DNA of 64,000 nt from Sweltsa coloradensis (lineage: Eukaryota > Arthropoda > Insecta > Plecoptera > Chloroperlidae). The DNA lies in NCBI GenBank assembly GCA_024449915.1, contig JAMZAV010003077.1, positions 1 through 64,000 of the forward strand, written 5' to 3'. Positions 21,585-32,362 of this stretch are shown piece by piece; within the stretch, counting starts at the first letter, position 1; every line of letters starts with the position of its first letter. A program made the position numbers and the translations under genes. The notes beneath the pieces were generated by a model. It was given only the letters and a program-made list of their open reading frames with translations. It had not been told where the DNA came from and ran no database searches.

Positions 21585-22750
21585 TATCCCGACAGACGAT
21601 TAATGTGGCTTGGTGATCACTTAAACCGGGAATAACTGAAACATGATCGATAAAATTAGGGTCGTTGCACAGCACTAGATCGAGTAGGGACGACTTTGAC
21701 GGAGTGATTTTGGTAGGCTCTGTTATATATTGAGAGAGAAGCAGGTCGTTAAAAACGGTAATGTACTCGTCAGCTATTTTATTGTTTGGAATAGGAGGTC
21801 CGTTGAAAGTCCGAGAAATATATTAATTAAAGTCCCCAAATAACATGATCGCAGTAAAATCCTCCATTACGGCCCGCACTAGTTTTAGGGACGATAAGAG
21901 TAGTTTGTCATGAATTGTGTTATGTCAGTCTTTGCTCTGTACGCTGAACTATATTACAGTCTTGGGCACGTTCACCCCAAAAAGTAACTTTGAAAAGTTA
22001 AGTTACGTCTGCCTAAAAAGGAACTTCGACGTTCCTCGTTCCTTTTCAAAAAAAAAAGGAACTGAAACGTTCCTCGTTCCTCAAAAAGGAACTAAGTTCC
22101 TTTCACGTTTCTCATACCATAACTGATTTAAATATTAATAAATGTGATTGGAGTTAATTTATCATTATTCTTATTTATTGAAATGAGTCCCAGGCCATCT
22201 GACGAGGGTGGCGCCATTTTCGAAAACACAAGATGTCACAATATATTTGTCATATTGCAGTTTACGATATCAGGTACTGGAATTCGACGGGATTACGACG
22301 GCGAAAGGAACTTATAAAAGAACGTTTAATTTGTTCCAAGTTCCCACGAAATAGTAATTGACGTTACAAGTTCCGTTCCTGATCTAAGTAAAGGAACGCG
22401 TTCCTCCCCAAGACTGACCATATAGAAATTTGCAGCGTTTTGAATTTATTTCGACCCACACTATTTCGGCGTCAGTTTCAAGGTCCGTTCGGCGCGTGGC
22501 AGCAAGGTCTGAGTGCGTGGCAATTAGCACTCCGCCGCCCGATCTCTGGCCCACCCTGTCTTTACGGAACACTTTATAAGAACCGTCGAATATTTCCCGG
22601 TCACTGATGGAAGCGTTGAGCCAAGTCTCACACGCACACACTAACACTACCGACGCATTATGAGATTCTGTCCATACGCGAATAAAAGACCGTCTTTCAA
22701 TGTTGTTAAGACTTCTCGCATTGAAAGATAACACTGTGATGTTATTTGTA
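21585..22750 (-). mobile_element. LINE-C fragment, endonuclease domain only
   Basis: Minus-strand relic of a LINE related to LINE-A. The N-terminal endonuclease frame (22384-22734: SFNARSLNN, CACETWLNAS, GGGVLIATHSDLA, AEIVWVEI) continues after a MITE insertion at 21590-21956 with VLCNDPNFIDHVSVIPG and LSDHQA. The RT is missing. Confidence 0.75.
21957..22416. mobile_element. hAT MITE inside LINE-C
   Basis: Terminal repeats CAGTCTTGGG and CCCAAGACTG bound a 460-bp non-coding element with many GGAACG/CGTTCC blocks. The CAGTNTTGGG ends are typical of hAT MITEs. It splits an otherwise continuous endonuclease sequence. The 8-bp flanks CTATATTA and ACCATATA are only partly alike (offset by one), so any duplication is degenerate. 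Confidence 0.7.
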
Positions 22751-23254
22751 TCATTATTATATTATTATCATTATTATATTACTTCCAAGCGAAGTGTCAC
22801 TCTCATTGAATCTTGAAAAGTTACTGTCCTCGAAGAAGGAGTTAGAAAATTGCGGTGGTGGTGATGTTCGCGCAAGCCCTGTGCACGGAATTATTGCACG
22901 ATGAATAATAAATAAAAATCTGATTTTTTCCTGCCTGTTGACAAACATATTTGACAGAAGCGAGTCCCTACCCTGCGTCCGTAAGCCGTGTTTGTTTGGG
23001 TGGTTCCAGTGTTGTTGTTATTGTTGTTTGTCGCGGGATGACCGGGGTCGACGCCAGCTCGGGCACATGTGTTCCAACCCCGAGGCCCAAGGCCTTATAA
23101 CATTCAATATAATAGTGAACACAAGGGTAGCCCTAATACTGATAAAATAGCCAAATTCAGAGCTATTGTATGATTTAAATTATTTTGTGAATAATTAAAA
23201 TTCCACAAAGTTTCGGAATATGTGCACGAGTATGAAGGTCCGCCATGCGCCACG
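22751..23254. other. Possible LINE-C 5' sequence and spacer
   Basis: An (ATT)n-like stretch near 22745-22775, then GC-richer sequence to about 23080. No gene was recognised. Confidence 0.35.
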
Positions 23255-23590
23255 ATTTTGGATAGCTACAATTGATCAAATATTTCTTATGATTATCGTA
23301 ATTTGAAGATTTTTTTTGCGATTTTTAATGAGATATTTTCGTGATATTTAGCAAAATGGCTACTCCGATCTTGATGAAACTTTATGGGAACGCTTAAAAT
23401 CACTGAAATTATATTTAGAGACAAAATACAAAATTAAGTTACATTTGAAAAATATTTCTCATAGAAATCGTATTTTTGCGATGTTTTTCCAGATTTTTAA
23501 TACGAGATTTTCGTGATATTTGGGCCGATAATCAACCACAAAAGCTCATCCATCAACGCGACTGGAAAAAGCGTTAGCGAAGCGGACTAG
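23255..23590 (+). mobile_element. Helitron-like element, copy c (5' truncated)
   Basis: The 3' end is clear: AAAGCTCATCCATCAACGCG, a GCGTT arm, GCGAAGCGGACTAG and a host T. The interior (ATTTTCGTGATATTT, GATCTTGATGAAACTTT) matches copy b rather than copy a. No TGGATGAGC start was found, so the left boundary is approximate. Confidence 0.6.
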
Positions 23591-23659
23591 TGTATTTTTG
23601 TACGATTTTTTTGTAGGTACTTAATAACTAGATACATACAACACATTGTATAATACGTT

Positions 23660-24056
23660 GAGTTACAGACGAAGACTCCGATTACCCTCTACCATTATTT
23701 TAAAGTTATCAATAACTTTGTCAATATAAACTGTACGGCAGAGACGTTGTTCCACATTCATTGAATTGACAGCAGTGCTTCGAGACGATCGTGGCTCATT
23801 GTGGTTTTTAATTTACTCTTGATCAGATTTAATTTTGAGAATGTTCTTTCTACCCCATGCCAATGTTAAGGGTAGAGTCAGAAACACGTGTAGAACGTCC
23901 ATGAGAGCGTTGTACTGGCAGTCAAGTGATTTTACAGTTTATATTATTTGGGTGATTGTTGGTTTGGTCTTTGGGTTTGATTTGATTTTTTTTTATCCTG
24001 ATTGATCAGATGTGCAATTGTCACATCTTGTACACCGTAAAAACCGCCACTGCACT
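23660..24056 (-). pseudogene. hAT transposase C-terminus with one TIR
   Basis: On the minus strand the right end is CAGTGGCGG, a hAT-type terminus. About 200 bases further in, a frame reads VERTFSKLNLIKSKL and MSHDRLEALLSI, the conserved hAT dimerisation domain, followed after a stop and frameshift by YIDKVIDNFK. The catalytic core is deleted and no left TIR was found. Confidence 0.75.
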
Positions 24057-24497
24057 CCCCCCTCACCCCCCTAGACTGAATTCAACAATGCGCCTATACC
24101 TTCGTGCGCAGGCGCGAGTACTCTCATCTCTCTCTGCTGCCTGGCTACGCGTTCTCTTTCTATTTTTTCGCAGCAGACGGCCCACGGGGCAACACTATAC
24201 TTATTAAACTCGCTCTCATTTAAATTTGGTTCAAGTTGTTGAAAATCTGTCGACTGTTAAACGAAGTGAAAACATGAAGTGTTCTCGTCGTGTGTTTGAA
24301 ATGTCTTATTTATGTCTCAGTCGGGAGATACGGTAGAGTAAAGTTCGAAGACGGGTTATTTTCCTATGCCTTGTGATCAACTGTGATCCCAAATTTATCC
24401 CGCGCTCGCTACTTAGGTTCCCTATTGTTCATATCCCTGCGAACCGGATGTTGTTTGTTTGAAGTCGCGGACGCGCGAATAAACCACACTAAAATTA
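24057..24497. other. Intron spacer, nothing recognised
   Basis: Moderate GC; no exon or repeat recognised. Confidence 0.35.
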
Positions 24498-24571
24498 TTG
24501 GCTGTGGCTATTTAACCGTAGCAACGGAAAAATTACGTTTTAACCATAGACTGTACTACGGTAACAAAAAA

Positions 24572-24890
24572 ATCTTCCAAGACCTTTAACGTTGCCATTT
24601 TAAACGAAAGTCCTTTTTCGGTTGTCGTCGTCCTTTTTTGCTGTTTTAGTAACAACAAAAAAACATCAAGACCTTTAACATCGCTATTTTAAACGAGAGT
24701 CCTTTTTGGTAGGCCTAGGCCTAAATGTCGTCGTCCTTTTTGCTGCAAAAAAATCTTCCAAGACCTTTAACGTTGCTATTTTAAACGAAAGTCCTTTTTC
24801 GGTTGTTGTCGCCCTTTTTTGCTGTTTTATTAACATCAAAAAACCTTCCAAGACCTTTAACGAGTCCTTTTTAGGCTGCCTACCTAGGCC
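24572..24890 (+). repeat. Tandem repeat, four units of about 90 bp
   Basis: The marker GACCTTTAAC starts at 24581, 24670, 24762 and 24852. Units share CTTCCAAGACCTTTAAC, ATTTTAAACGAAAGTCCTTTTT and GTCGTCCTTTTTTGCTG. The last unit is shortened. Confidence 0.85.
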
Positions 24891-25020
24891 TAGGCCTAGC
24901 ACTTTTTAAACACTTTTATCATCTAGAATTGTGTTTGCGACGGGGCCGAATGTAGTGAAATCATTTGCAGAAAAAACATGGACCCAAATAGAATGGTAAA
25001 AAAAAACGACCAAACGAAAA

Positions 25021-25085
25021 TTTGAACCGCCGACCTTTCGCATAGAATTCGGACGCGCTACCACTCTGCCACAATGCACTGTGAT
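25021..25085 (-). repeat. tRNA-like relic (SINE-head type)
   Basis: The minus strand reads TGGCAGAGTGGTAGCGCGTC (box A-like) and GGTCGGCGGTTCAAATT (box B-like). The stems do not pair well, so it is not a working tRNA gene. Confidence 0.45.
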
Positions 25086-25183
25086 ATGTGAAGCTATTGG
25101 CCTAGTTAGGTGGTATCGTACTGCTACGGACGATTTGTTATTGTTAATTTGTCCGTAGCCTACGGTTAAATAGCCACTACCAA

Positions 25184-25555
25184 AATGGCTATTATACAGA
25201 GCCGACACACAGCACACCCCTCTGCGGCTGCCATGACACCTATCATTAGGCGGGCCCGACGCACCAAGGACGTGATGCTTATGACGAAGCATTGTTCTCT
25301 AAAAATAAATGGGTTCATTTATAATTACTTGAAAATATAATCCAAATAAATAGTGGGTGGGTGTTTAAGTCAAGTATGCATTAAGATTCAAATCAATTGA
25401 GCGACACTTGATAACTAGTAAGACTCGTACTGTCTGGTTTATTTGAGAGAAGAGAAATACAAGAAGCAGCAGTGTTTGTGATTACTCCATAGTATTCATC
25501 GCAGTCTACAATTTGGCTGAAAAGTTGACAGAATGATAGGGGACTTACGAGTAAC
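25184..25555. other. Intron spacer, nothing recognised
   Basis: AT-rich; no coding or repeat signal. Confidence 0.35.
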
Positions 25556-25922
25556 GGATAGTCGCGAAAATAAAAACCACGCTAAACTTACAGTTTTTTC
25601 GTGATATCTAGAGATATAACGATGCAAAATATCTAAAAACTTATTCTAGACCGCTATTTGGTTTTGTTAGAACAATATAACGCAAGAAAAAATATTCACA
25701 CATAATAATCGGTGCGGTTTGTATTTAAGATAATGCATTCAATTAATTAGAATTATAATTAAAAATGTAATTATACCATCACATTACAATATTTCTTCGT
25801 ACAGGCTATAGTTCTCACAAAACCACATAGCGGTCTAGAATCAGTTTTTAGATATTTTGCATCGTTCTCGAGATATCACGAAAAAACTATAATTTCGCGT
25901 GGTTTTGACTTCGCGACTATCC
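25556..25922. mobile_element. Foldback MITE, 367 bp
   Basis: Arms of about 120 bp face each other: GGATAGTCGCGAA to GACCGCTATTTGGTTTTG on the left and their complement on the right, with scattered mismatches. The loop is about 120 bp of AT-rich sequence. No coding capacity, no clear duplication. Confidence 0.7.
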
Positions 25923-26382
25923 CATCCTCCTGAAACAGCAAAAATAATATAGTGTTCGTTTAGCATTGGCCAAAATACTAACTCACACTTAGACATAATA
26001 TTCAAATTTTTGAAATGAGGAAGTGTGAAGTGAAAATGTGATTAGTGACTTTTGTATATTGTTTCAAGTATCAACACACATTCTGCAACCTAACTATTTG
26101 TGGATAAATATGTATCATTAATAACTTTTCATCGACGATTTTCTTGGTTGGAAGGTACAAAACCTAGCTTTTTATGAGTTTGGTCATTACGCTGCATTAC
26201 TCTACTACATGAAACCTTTTTCCTTTGAAGTTGGGTAAAAAAGTCTGTGAGTGTTAAAACCATTTTAAGTTTGCTCATTATTAAGCTATTTTCAATCATT
26301 GTGTATGAGGGCTCAGTCATTGGAAAAAAATCAAATCTGCTAACTATCGTAGATTGAGAGAAGATTGGTTTGGACCGATGCA
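25923..26382. other. Intron spacer, nothing recognised
   Basis: AT-rich. It ends in CCGATGCA, the left copy of the hAT target duplication. Confidence 0.4.
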
Positions 26383-27547
26383 CAGTGGCGTAGATATCGG
26401 CTGTGCAAGTGGTGCAGCCGCACCGGGGCCCACGGCCCCCCCCCCGAGGATAGGGGTCGGTCGCCAAATTATACATTTTAGGCTTTAGCATTTCCTAAAA
26501 TCCCTAGAATGTCATTCAACTGTGAAACATTGAAAACATGTCTCATCATAATTCCATTGCAACGGGTATGGATTCGTGGGGGTGGGCCCTGACCATCGTG
26601 AGTTGACAAATTACCGTTTCTGAAATAGGAATACTATATGGCTTCTTCACACTTTTTCAATTTAGAAAATAATTTATTGCAAAAATCTGATTAACTATAA
26701 CTTTCAAAGACCTTGTTAGCCAGCCAATTTAGATATCGAAACGAGATCTGCAATTTTAGGTGCATTTAATTTTGTGCCTCAGTTCAGTTGGAAATGAAGA
26801 TCGAAATAGTGTGGGTGTCGTGACTAGCGGGTGTACAAAATTAGTGTATAAGAGTTGAGCTTGTGTTGTGTGTTACCCCCGTACTGTTGAAGCTACGTGT
26901 GCAATAGTTAGGCCTATGTTAAGAATATTTCGTTCAGTAACGTCTGTTGAAGGGGGATTGATATAATGTGTTCGACTAATAAACAGAAACGACCAAGTGG
27001 GGCTAAAAAAAAAACGTAAAGTTAAAAAGTTTCTAAACTCACTAAAATTGATTCGTTTTTTGTTTCCTCCAGTAACATAATCACTAGTTTTGGGAATGGT
27101 GTTAATTCTCAATCTAGTATTGCAAGTGATATTGTAGGAACGAGTGATATTGTGGTGACTGACTTGGTTGGTGAGTAGGTCTTTCAGTTATTTAATGTTG
27201 TTGTTATTTGTTTACTAATAAGAGGCCGTATTACCGTGGTAAATGAATGGTGCCTGAAGGGGTGCTTTTCTGCATTATTATGTAACATGGGTATTTTTAT
27301 GTTTATTACGAATAAAAAACAAATTTAAAAAAATAAAGGATTATAATGCAATGTCTAGTAGTCCACGATTATTCCTATATGCTTATTTTTCAGTACAAGT
27401 TGCACTCATATTGAAGGATATCAGTTGCAGTGGGAGGGGTCCAAAATCAGTAAAATAAATAAGTACCGCTTATATATTTTACCGATCTTGGGAGGGGCCC
27501 ATTTTATTTTTTTGCACCGGGGCCTTCATCAACTTGCTACGCCACTG
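26383..27547 (+). mobile_element. Non-autonomous hAT element with 8-bp TSD
   Basis: The element starts CAGTGGCGTAG and ends CTACGCCACTG, flanked by a perfect 8-bp duplication CCGATGCA (26375-26382 and 27548-27555). Length 1165 bp, too short for a transposase. The subterminal TGCACCGGGGCC motif is present at both ends. It keeps the beginning of a hAT transposase (26966-27178), so it is probably an internally deleted autonomous copy. Confidence 0.9.
26966..27178 (+). pseudogene. N-terminal exon of a hAT (ZMYM-type) transposase
   Basis: An ATG opens a frame with KQKRPSGAKKK, the usual N-terminus of TTF-finger hAT transposases. After an A-run frameshift comes LTKIDSFF, also conserved there, followed by a serine-rich stretch. 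The frame ends VTDLVGE and TAG, where GTGAGT near 27171 could be a splice donor. The rest of the transposase is absent. Confidence 0.65.
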
Positions 27548-27591
27548 CCGATGCATTTCGGCTAACAATCTGTTTAGAGAGAGAAACATAC

Positions 27592-27762
27592 AGAGCCGTA
27601 AGCCAGGAAGAATAGCTGATCAGGAGAAAAGTTCTCCAGTCCCGGGAGTCGAGCGTCCCCCCATATCTGGTCCCGCTGGCGTAAACGCTGGAATGCTCGG
27701 TACGATTCTCGCAATCCGCCGTTGTCTGCAACGTTCTCTTGTCTGGTGAGGGTGCCATTCAC
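27592..27762 (-). CDS. M13 metallopeptidase, penultimate exon (ExxxD motif)
   Basis: The minus-strand exon of 57 codons lies between the acceptor CTAG before GTGAATGGC and the donor GTATGT. It reads VNGTLTRQENVADNGGL, then LPGLENFSPDQLFFLAYGS. In M13 peptidases the matching block is VNG-TLGENIADNGGL: the glutamate of ExxxD is the third zinc ligand and the aspartate supports the active site. Both are kept here (ENVAD), while the usual Gly before Glu is Gln. It joins in frame to 29234-29364 and to 14048-14221. Confidence 0.92.
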
Positions 27763-29233
27763 CTAGGTTTAGAAAATAAGCATGATATTATTTGCTGAAT
27801 TTTGTTGTGGTTTCACAAATAATTGCTAAAGTAGACATTGCAATATTATAACTCGTCAGCAGCTAATTAACGGTATTATAAGGCTCGACCGGTGGCGTTG
27901 TATTTATGTGGTAAAACTATCCGTTGAACGACTAAAAACAATTTTTACTTCTTACTTTTCTGGCAGTCTACACTTTTTGGCTATATTCATTTCTATGTGC
28001 GCATCAGCTATGTATCTTCTGCTCCTTGTAGGTATTTAGTATGACGAAGAAAGAATATAACCGAGGACACTAACCGGAATAGAAGAGCCAATCTCGAGGT
28101 TTATTTATTACTTTTCTTCGACATTAAATTTATTTGATGAGTTACAGAAATGAAGCACGTCTAGCCGCAGTGGCCCATACATTGCTAACCTTGTCTCCAT
28201 GGCATTTACTCTAATTTCTGACTAGAGGTGATGATGCATTATTCACACGCGAATGAACCCCATACATCCGTTTCGTATGGATTCAAAAATTACTTTATTT
28301 GACGGCAATATGGACTGGTAAATATTATAATAAGTAAGATTTAAGAAATTATAAAAATGGGCCATGAACATTATTATGAAAATGATGTTCATAAGAAATA
28401 AGATTTTATGAAAGTATGGGCCAGACAAAGTGAGCGACAAGAGGTCGATGAATTTAATTTGCATACCTATAATGTACAAATAAATTGTCAAAAATGACAG
28501 AGAGTGAAATCTCTAAAAGAGTTGCTCAAGGCGAAAACTTAAAACGGCGCAATGATCGGAGTGAGAGACTGAAATAAAGTACAAGCATCATAAACCAAAT
28601 TCGTAACAAGTTTTTAATATTAAATAATAAATAAATAAATCCGTAAAAGAGTCTACCCACTCAGTTGCATAGCCGATTTTCAGTGGGGGACAGTAAACCA
28701 AAGCGACCAAGCCAACCCTGTAAGCCCCGACGCAATCGGCAAGTAAGCGATAACCAACCAAAAGATCGATATTTTTAATAGGAAATATAGCAATCAGTGG
28801 TATGGACCTTAGGTATGGACAGTGCGAACACCCGAGGATCAACGCCAGAATCAACAAGGCCGGTGCAGAACAACTTTTAAATTTATTATGTTATGTTATG
28901 TAAAGATGATGTATCAACGCTTGGCATGGAGAAATTGACCATAGACCTGAAGTCGCTGTTAAAAAGCTTTTGTTCAAATAGGAATAGAAAGGTTGATAAT
29001 ATAAGTGTGAACATGTGAAAGAAAGGACTAGCAAAGTACACGAAGGACAGAATTTGAAAGTAAAAAAAAAACTGAATATCGATTTTTTATATCGAATATT
29101 CTTCAACAAAGAAAAACCTACAAGCATCTAAAGCTACGTCAAATAAACCATGATTCTCGGTCTCATTGGTTATAAACTACAGTACTTTTCAATACTCGCT
29201 AATAAAAAAAATAAATAAAAATGCAATACGTAC
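27763..29233 (-). other. M13 intron, no element recognised
   Basis: AT-rich. An open frame at 28588-28857 (minus) has no recognisable motif. Confidence 0.4.
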
Positions 29234-29364
29234 AAATTGATTAATTTCAGAAATGTAATATTTGTTGTATTGGTCAACAAAACACAATTCTCTCTCATAA
29301 AATGAATTTAACGTCTCATTGGACCACCAGTTGGATACGGTGCCATCTTTGTCGAATACACGAC
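29234..29364 (-). CDS. M13 metallopeptidase exon (WW region)
   Basis: The minus-strand exon lies between TTGTTGCAG and GTACGT. After two bases completing a split Gly codon it encodes 43 residues: RVFDKDGTVSNWWSNET, LNSFYERELCFVDQYNKYY. This matches the M13 block that follows the zinc motif (F-D-x-x-G, dWW, F, C-x-x-x-QY). The phase fits the exons on both sides exactly. Confidence 0.92.
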
Positions 29365-29999
29365 CTGCAACAACATAAACAAACCCAGTATTTTAGCAAG
29401 ATATATAATATGAAATCATGGCGGGGGTCAGTTTAGATTGTGAATCTGAGATATCAAAACCAGTAGCAATGCATGAGGCTAACTTTGACAATGTACACGA
29501 TTAATGATTTCAAGGCCTAGTACAACCCAAAGTGAACTTTCAAAAATGCAATGTTCACACACTATTACTTACTGTGGAACACTGTTAGTACATTCAAAAC
29601 AAGTGATCGTAGGAATACATACATATTTCGCTAGACAAAAATAAAATATGCTGCGAATTTGTATCATTTATTTGAGGATCTCCTTTAGGCAATGCTCAAA
29701 TTGATTTGATGGCACTAAATACTGTAGACAGCCGCCACTGTAGGCCTAAACCTCGAAATATGTAACCTAGGGAAGCTCTTGCTTTTACGTCAGTTAATAT
29801 CTCGCTCGGACAGGCCACGAATATAACATTTAAGAGATTAAGCACTGCGTAATTGACAAATCAAACTTGAGAGAAACTAATGTTAACTTTGGAGTCGGTT
29901 TACGAGAGCGTTTGTGATATGATATTTCTCCCAAACAACACGGTGTATTGCCAGGGCATTGTGGCTTCGGATGGCTGCTGCAACTTAGCCTGACACCGT
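29365..29999 (-). other. M13 intron, nothing recognised
   Basis: AT-rich intron sequence. Confidence 0.4.
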
Positions 30000-30663
30000 G
30001 GGTGCGTTCCGTAGAAGTGACCGGTCAACCTAATCGGACTGGTCGTCGACAGGTCGTGACGTCACCCGAGTTTGGTCGTTTCGGTCGTGCCCAATAACGG
30101 GACAGTTTTGAGGTCGCCTAGTCAGTGGGAAAATGGCGATGGCACGATCAAGAGATGCTGCTATTTATTAATTGTGACAAATACGCGTGCCAGGCAATAT
30201 GTAGTCTGTGTATGCTCTAGCCCATATAAATATTTCATGCACAAGGCCATCTAGGCCCTAGGCCTAGGCCAGGTCTTAGAAGAACCCTCGACAAGCTTAG
30301 GCCTAGGCCTTCTAGTAAAACAAGTACAGAACATATATAGGAAAGCCAAGGCCTACCTCAACATATGCCCCACAAGCTCTCTAAACATTCCAAAAGAGAC
30401 TTTACAACTCAATCAGTTAATCTACTTGTGAGTAACCAGCAAAATACACATCAGCAGACAGTATATATTTTTAAAAAATGGCACCATTCTTCAATGAAAC
30501 GACCATTACGCCCAGCCTAAGACGTCGGCCGTTGCGGTCGCGAACACGGGTCGACCGGAATATTGCCGGCACGCTCGGCAATGGGTAAGTGTTCGTCCAA
30601 TCCGATATTCGGAACGCGATAATAGAAGACCTGTCGACCGGTCGCTTCTACCGAACGCACCCC
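30000..30663. mobile_element. TIR element of the GGGTGCGTTC type
   Basis: The left end reads GGGTGCGTTCCGTAGAAGTG and continues ACCGGTCAACC; the right end is the complement of GGGTGCGTTCGGTAGAAGCG and ACCGGTCGAC. A further internal inverted match is GTCGACAGGTC. The 664-bp interior has no transposase. Ends of this kind occur in PIF/Harbinger-like elements, but the target duplication is unclear. Confidence 0.55.
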
Positions 30664-30683
30664 ACATATTTTCAACGGTGTTA

Positions 30684-30750
30684 GCTCAAGCGTAAAGCAC
30701 ATGACTCAGATTCGAGAGATCACGGGTTCGAATCCCGTTGAGACCGGCAA
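30684..30750 (+). repeat. tRNA-like relic
   Basis: TAGCTCAAGCGTAAAGCA resembles a box A and CACGGGTTCGAATCCCGT a well-paired T arm with box B. The acceptor and anticodon stems do not pair, so it is a degenerate tRNA or SINE head, not a tRNA gene. Confidence 0.5.
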
Positions 30751-30809
30751 AGTGGCGGAACTTCGTTTCATGGGCCCGTCCGCAAAATTTATATGGGAGC
30801 CCCCCTAAT

Positions 30810-31455
30810 AGCTAGGCGGATAAGCCTAACAATTAGGGGTTTTGTGGTAGAGGCGTGAAGTTTTTATTTTTACTCAGAACAATATACTAAGAAAATTGCC
30901 CCGAGGAGCCATGACAAAATCCATCCGGTTAAGGGGGTGGAAGGGGGTGAAAAAATGGCACTTTTCAAATATTCAAATATTAAAAAATTAAACCAAATTT
31001 GACCCTAAGATTACAAAATTAATACATATAGTAGATAAAAGTCCAAAATTTAATTTAAAAAAATATACACAACCATATGTAAATCTGATCAGATTATGCA
31101 CACTTTGACATTTATTCAAAAATTTACTCACTGTGCTGGGAGGATTGGCCTACCAGTCATGGGTTTTGTGATAGGGCCGTGAATTTTGGCTAAAACACTC
31201 AGAAGAATGTTCTTTACAAAATGGCCCGAGGAGCCCTCAAAAAAGTTGCTTGCTTATAGGAGAAAGAGGGGGTGCACTAAAAGGGGTTGATAAAACTAAA
31301 ATAAATAAATCCGTATTCAAATATAATATTTCGACCGCCAAATTTATATTTATTGTAGATTAAGATCTAAATTTTAATTTAAAAAATTAAATTTGACCGT
31401 ATATGTAAATCTGATCAGATTATGCGCCCTTTGACCGCTTTTCATAAATTTACTC
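30810..31455 (+). repeat. Diverged tandem dimer, period about 325 bp
   Basis: CCCGAGGAGCC occurs at 30900 and 31225, and AAATCTGATCAGATTATGC at 31081 and 31407, giving a period of 325-326. Both units also contain GTGAA-TTTT and ACTCAGAA-AAT. Confidence 0.75.
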
Positions 31456-31870
31456 AATATTAACGAAAGTGTATCATGTGACCACTCGTTTTGTCCCAAA
31501 TTTTTCCAATATTACGAATTAGGACGAAAATAAGATTTTGTTATGCCTTTGGGTACATTTTCACAAACGGACTTTGACCCATTTCCACAAATTTACTCAA
31601 TATTAACGAAAGTGTATAGTGTGACCACTCGTTTAGTCCCAAATTATGCCAATAACACGAATTAGGACGAAAATAAGTTTTTTAACACCTTGGGTACATT
31701 TTCACGTATGTACTTTGCCCCCTTTTCACAAAGTTACTCAAAAATAACAAAAGTTTATCGTGTGACCACTCGTTTCTTCCCAATTTATGCCAATGATACG
31801 AATTAGGACGAAAATAAGTTTTTTAAAGCCTTGAGCACATATTCACACATGGACTTTGATCCATTTTCTA
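31451..31870 (+). repeat. Tandem repeat, three units of about 142 bp
   Basis: Units start at TACTCAATATTAACGAAAG (31451), 31594 and 31735. Each carries GTGACCACTCGTTT, CGAATTAGGACGAAAATAAG and a final ACTTTG. Confidence 0.85.
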
Positions 31871-31998
31871 ACAATAAGCGTCACATAGTCTATTTAAAGT
31901 AACATAACAAATTGGTGGTTTAGTATAGTCGAGTGACAACACACCTATTGGATCAATTCATTCGTGATGTTCGAATCATGTGGGCCCTACTGTGAATA

Positions 31999-32050
31999 CT
32001 GGCCGCTTTGCTAACGCTATATAATATAGTCACGTTGATGGATGAGCCTT
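31999..32050 (-). mobile_element. Helitron-like 3' end, isolated
   Basis: The minus strand reads GGCTCATCCATCAACGTGAC, an AT-rich insert, GCGTTAGCAAAGCGGCCAG. It matches the 3' end of copy c with CCAG for CTAG. The sequence further inside does not match other copies. Confidence 0.4.
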
Positions 32051-32362
32051 TTGGGTGAATCGATCCCCCCGTTAATATGGTCTTCATACTGTTTTCTGAT
32101 TGTTATAAGTATTTTTTGTAAGAATTAGCAACCAAAATAAGCATATTTCAATTTCAACCAACAACTCTTAACAAATTTACCCCGCCTGCGCCCGGGGTAG
32201 AATTTGGCCCAGTGTATTCCTCTGCTGATCATACAAGACGTCAAAGAAGGCAGGGTGGCTTAGTGGCACATTGGCTGGTGAGTAGAGGAATCTTATTAAA
32301 TGGTTTGTGAACAGTACCGATTGCCTTCACACCCTGAACCAAATTGTTCATAGACGTACAAA

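Larger units (their letters stand above)
24498..25183. mobile_element. TIR element carrying a 90-bp tandem array
   Basis: Inverted ends of about 24 bp: TTGGCTGTGGCTATTTAACCG on the left, and on the right the complement of TTGGTAGTGGCTATTTAACC. Inside are four copies of a 90-bp unit and a tRNA-like segment. It looks like a non-autonomous DNA element; the superfamily is unclear and no duplication was identified. Confidence 0.5.

Noticed and set aside
28588..28857. 89-codon hydrophobic minus-strand frame
   Set aside because: Hydrophobicity reflects AT-rich composition; no motif and no matching exon phase in the M13 gene.
30684..30750. Functional tRNA gene
   Set aside because: Good T arm and box B, but acceptor and anticodon stems do not form.
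31451..31870. CRISPR-like array
   Set aside because: The units are contiguous 142-bp tandem repeats without spacers, in animal DNA.
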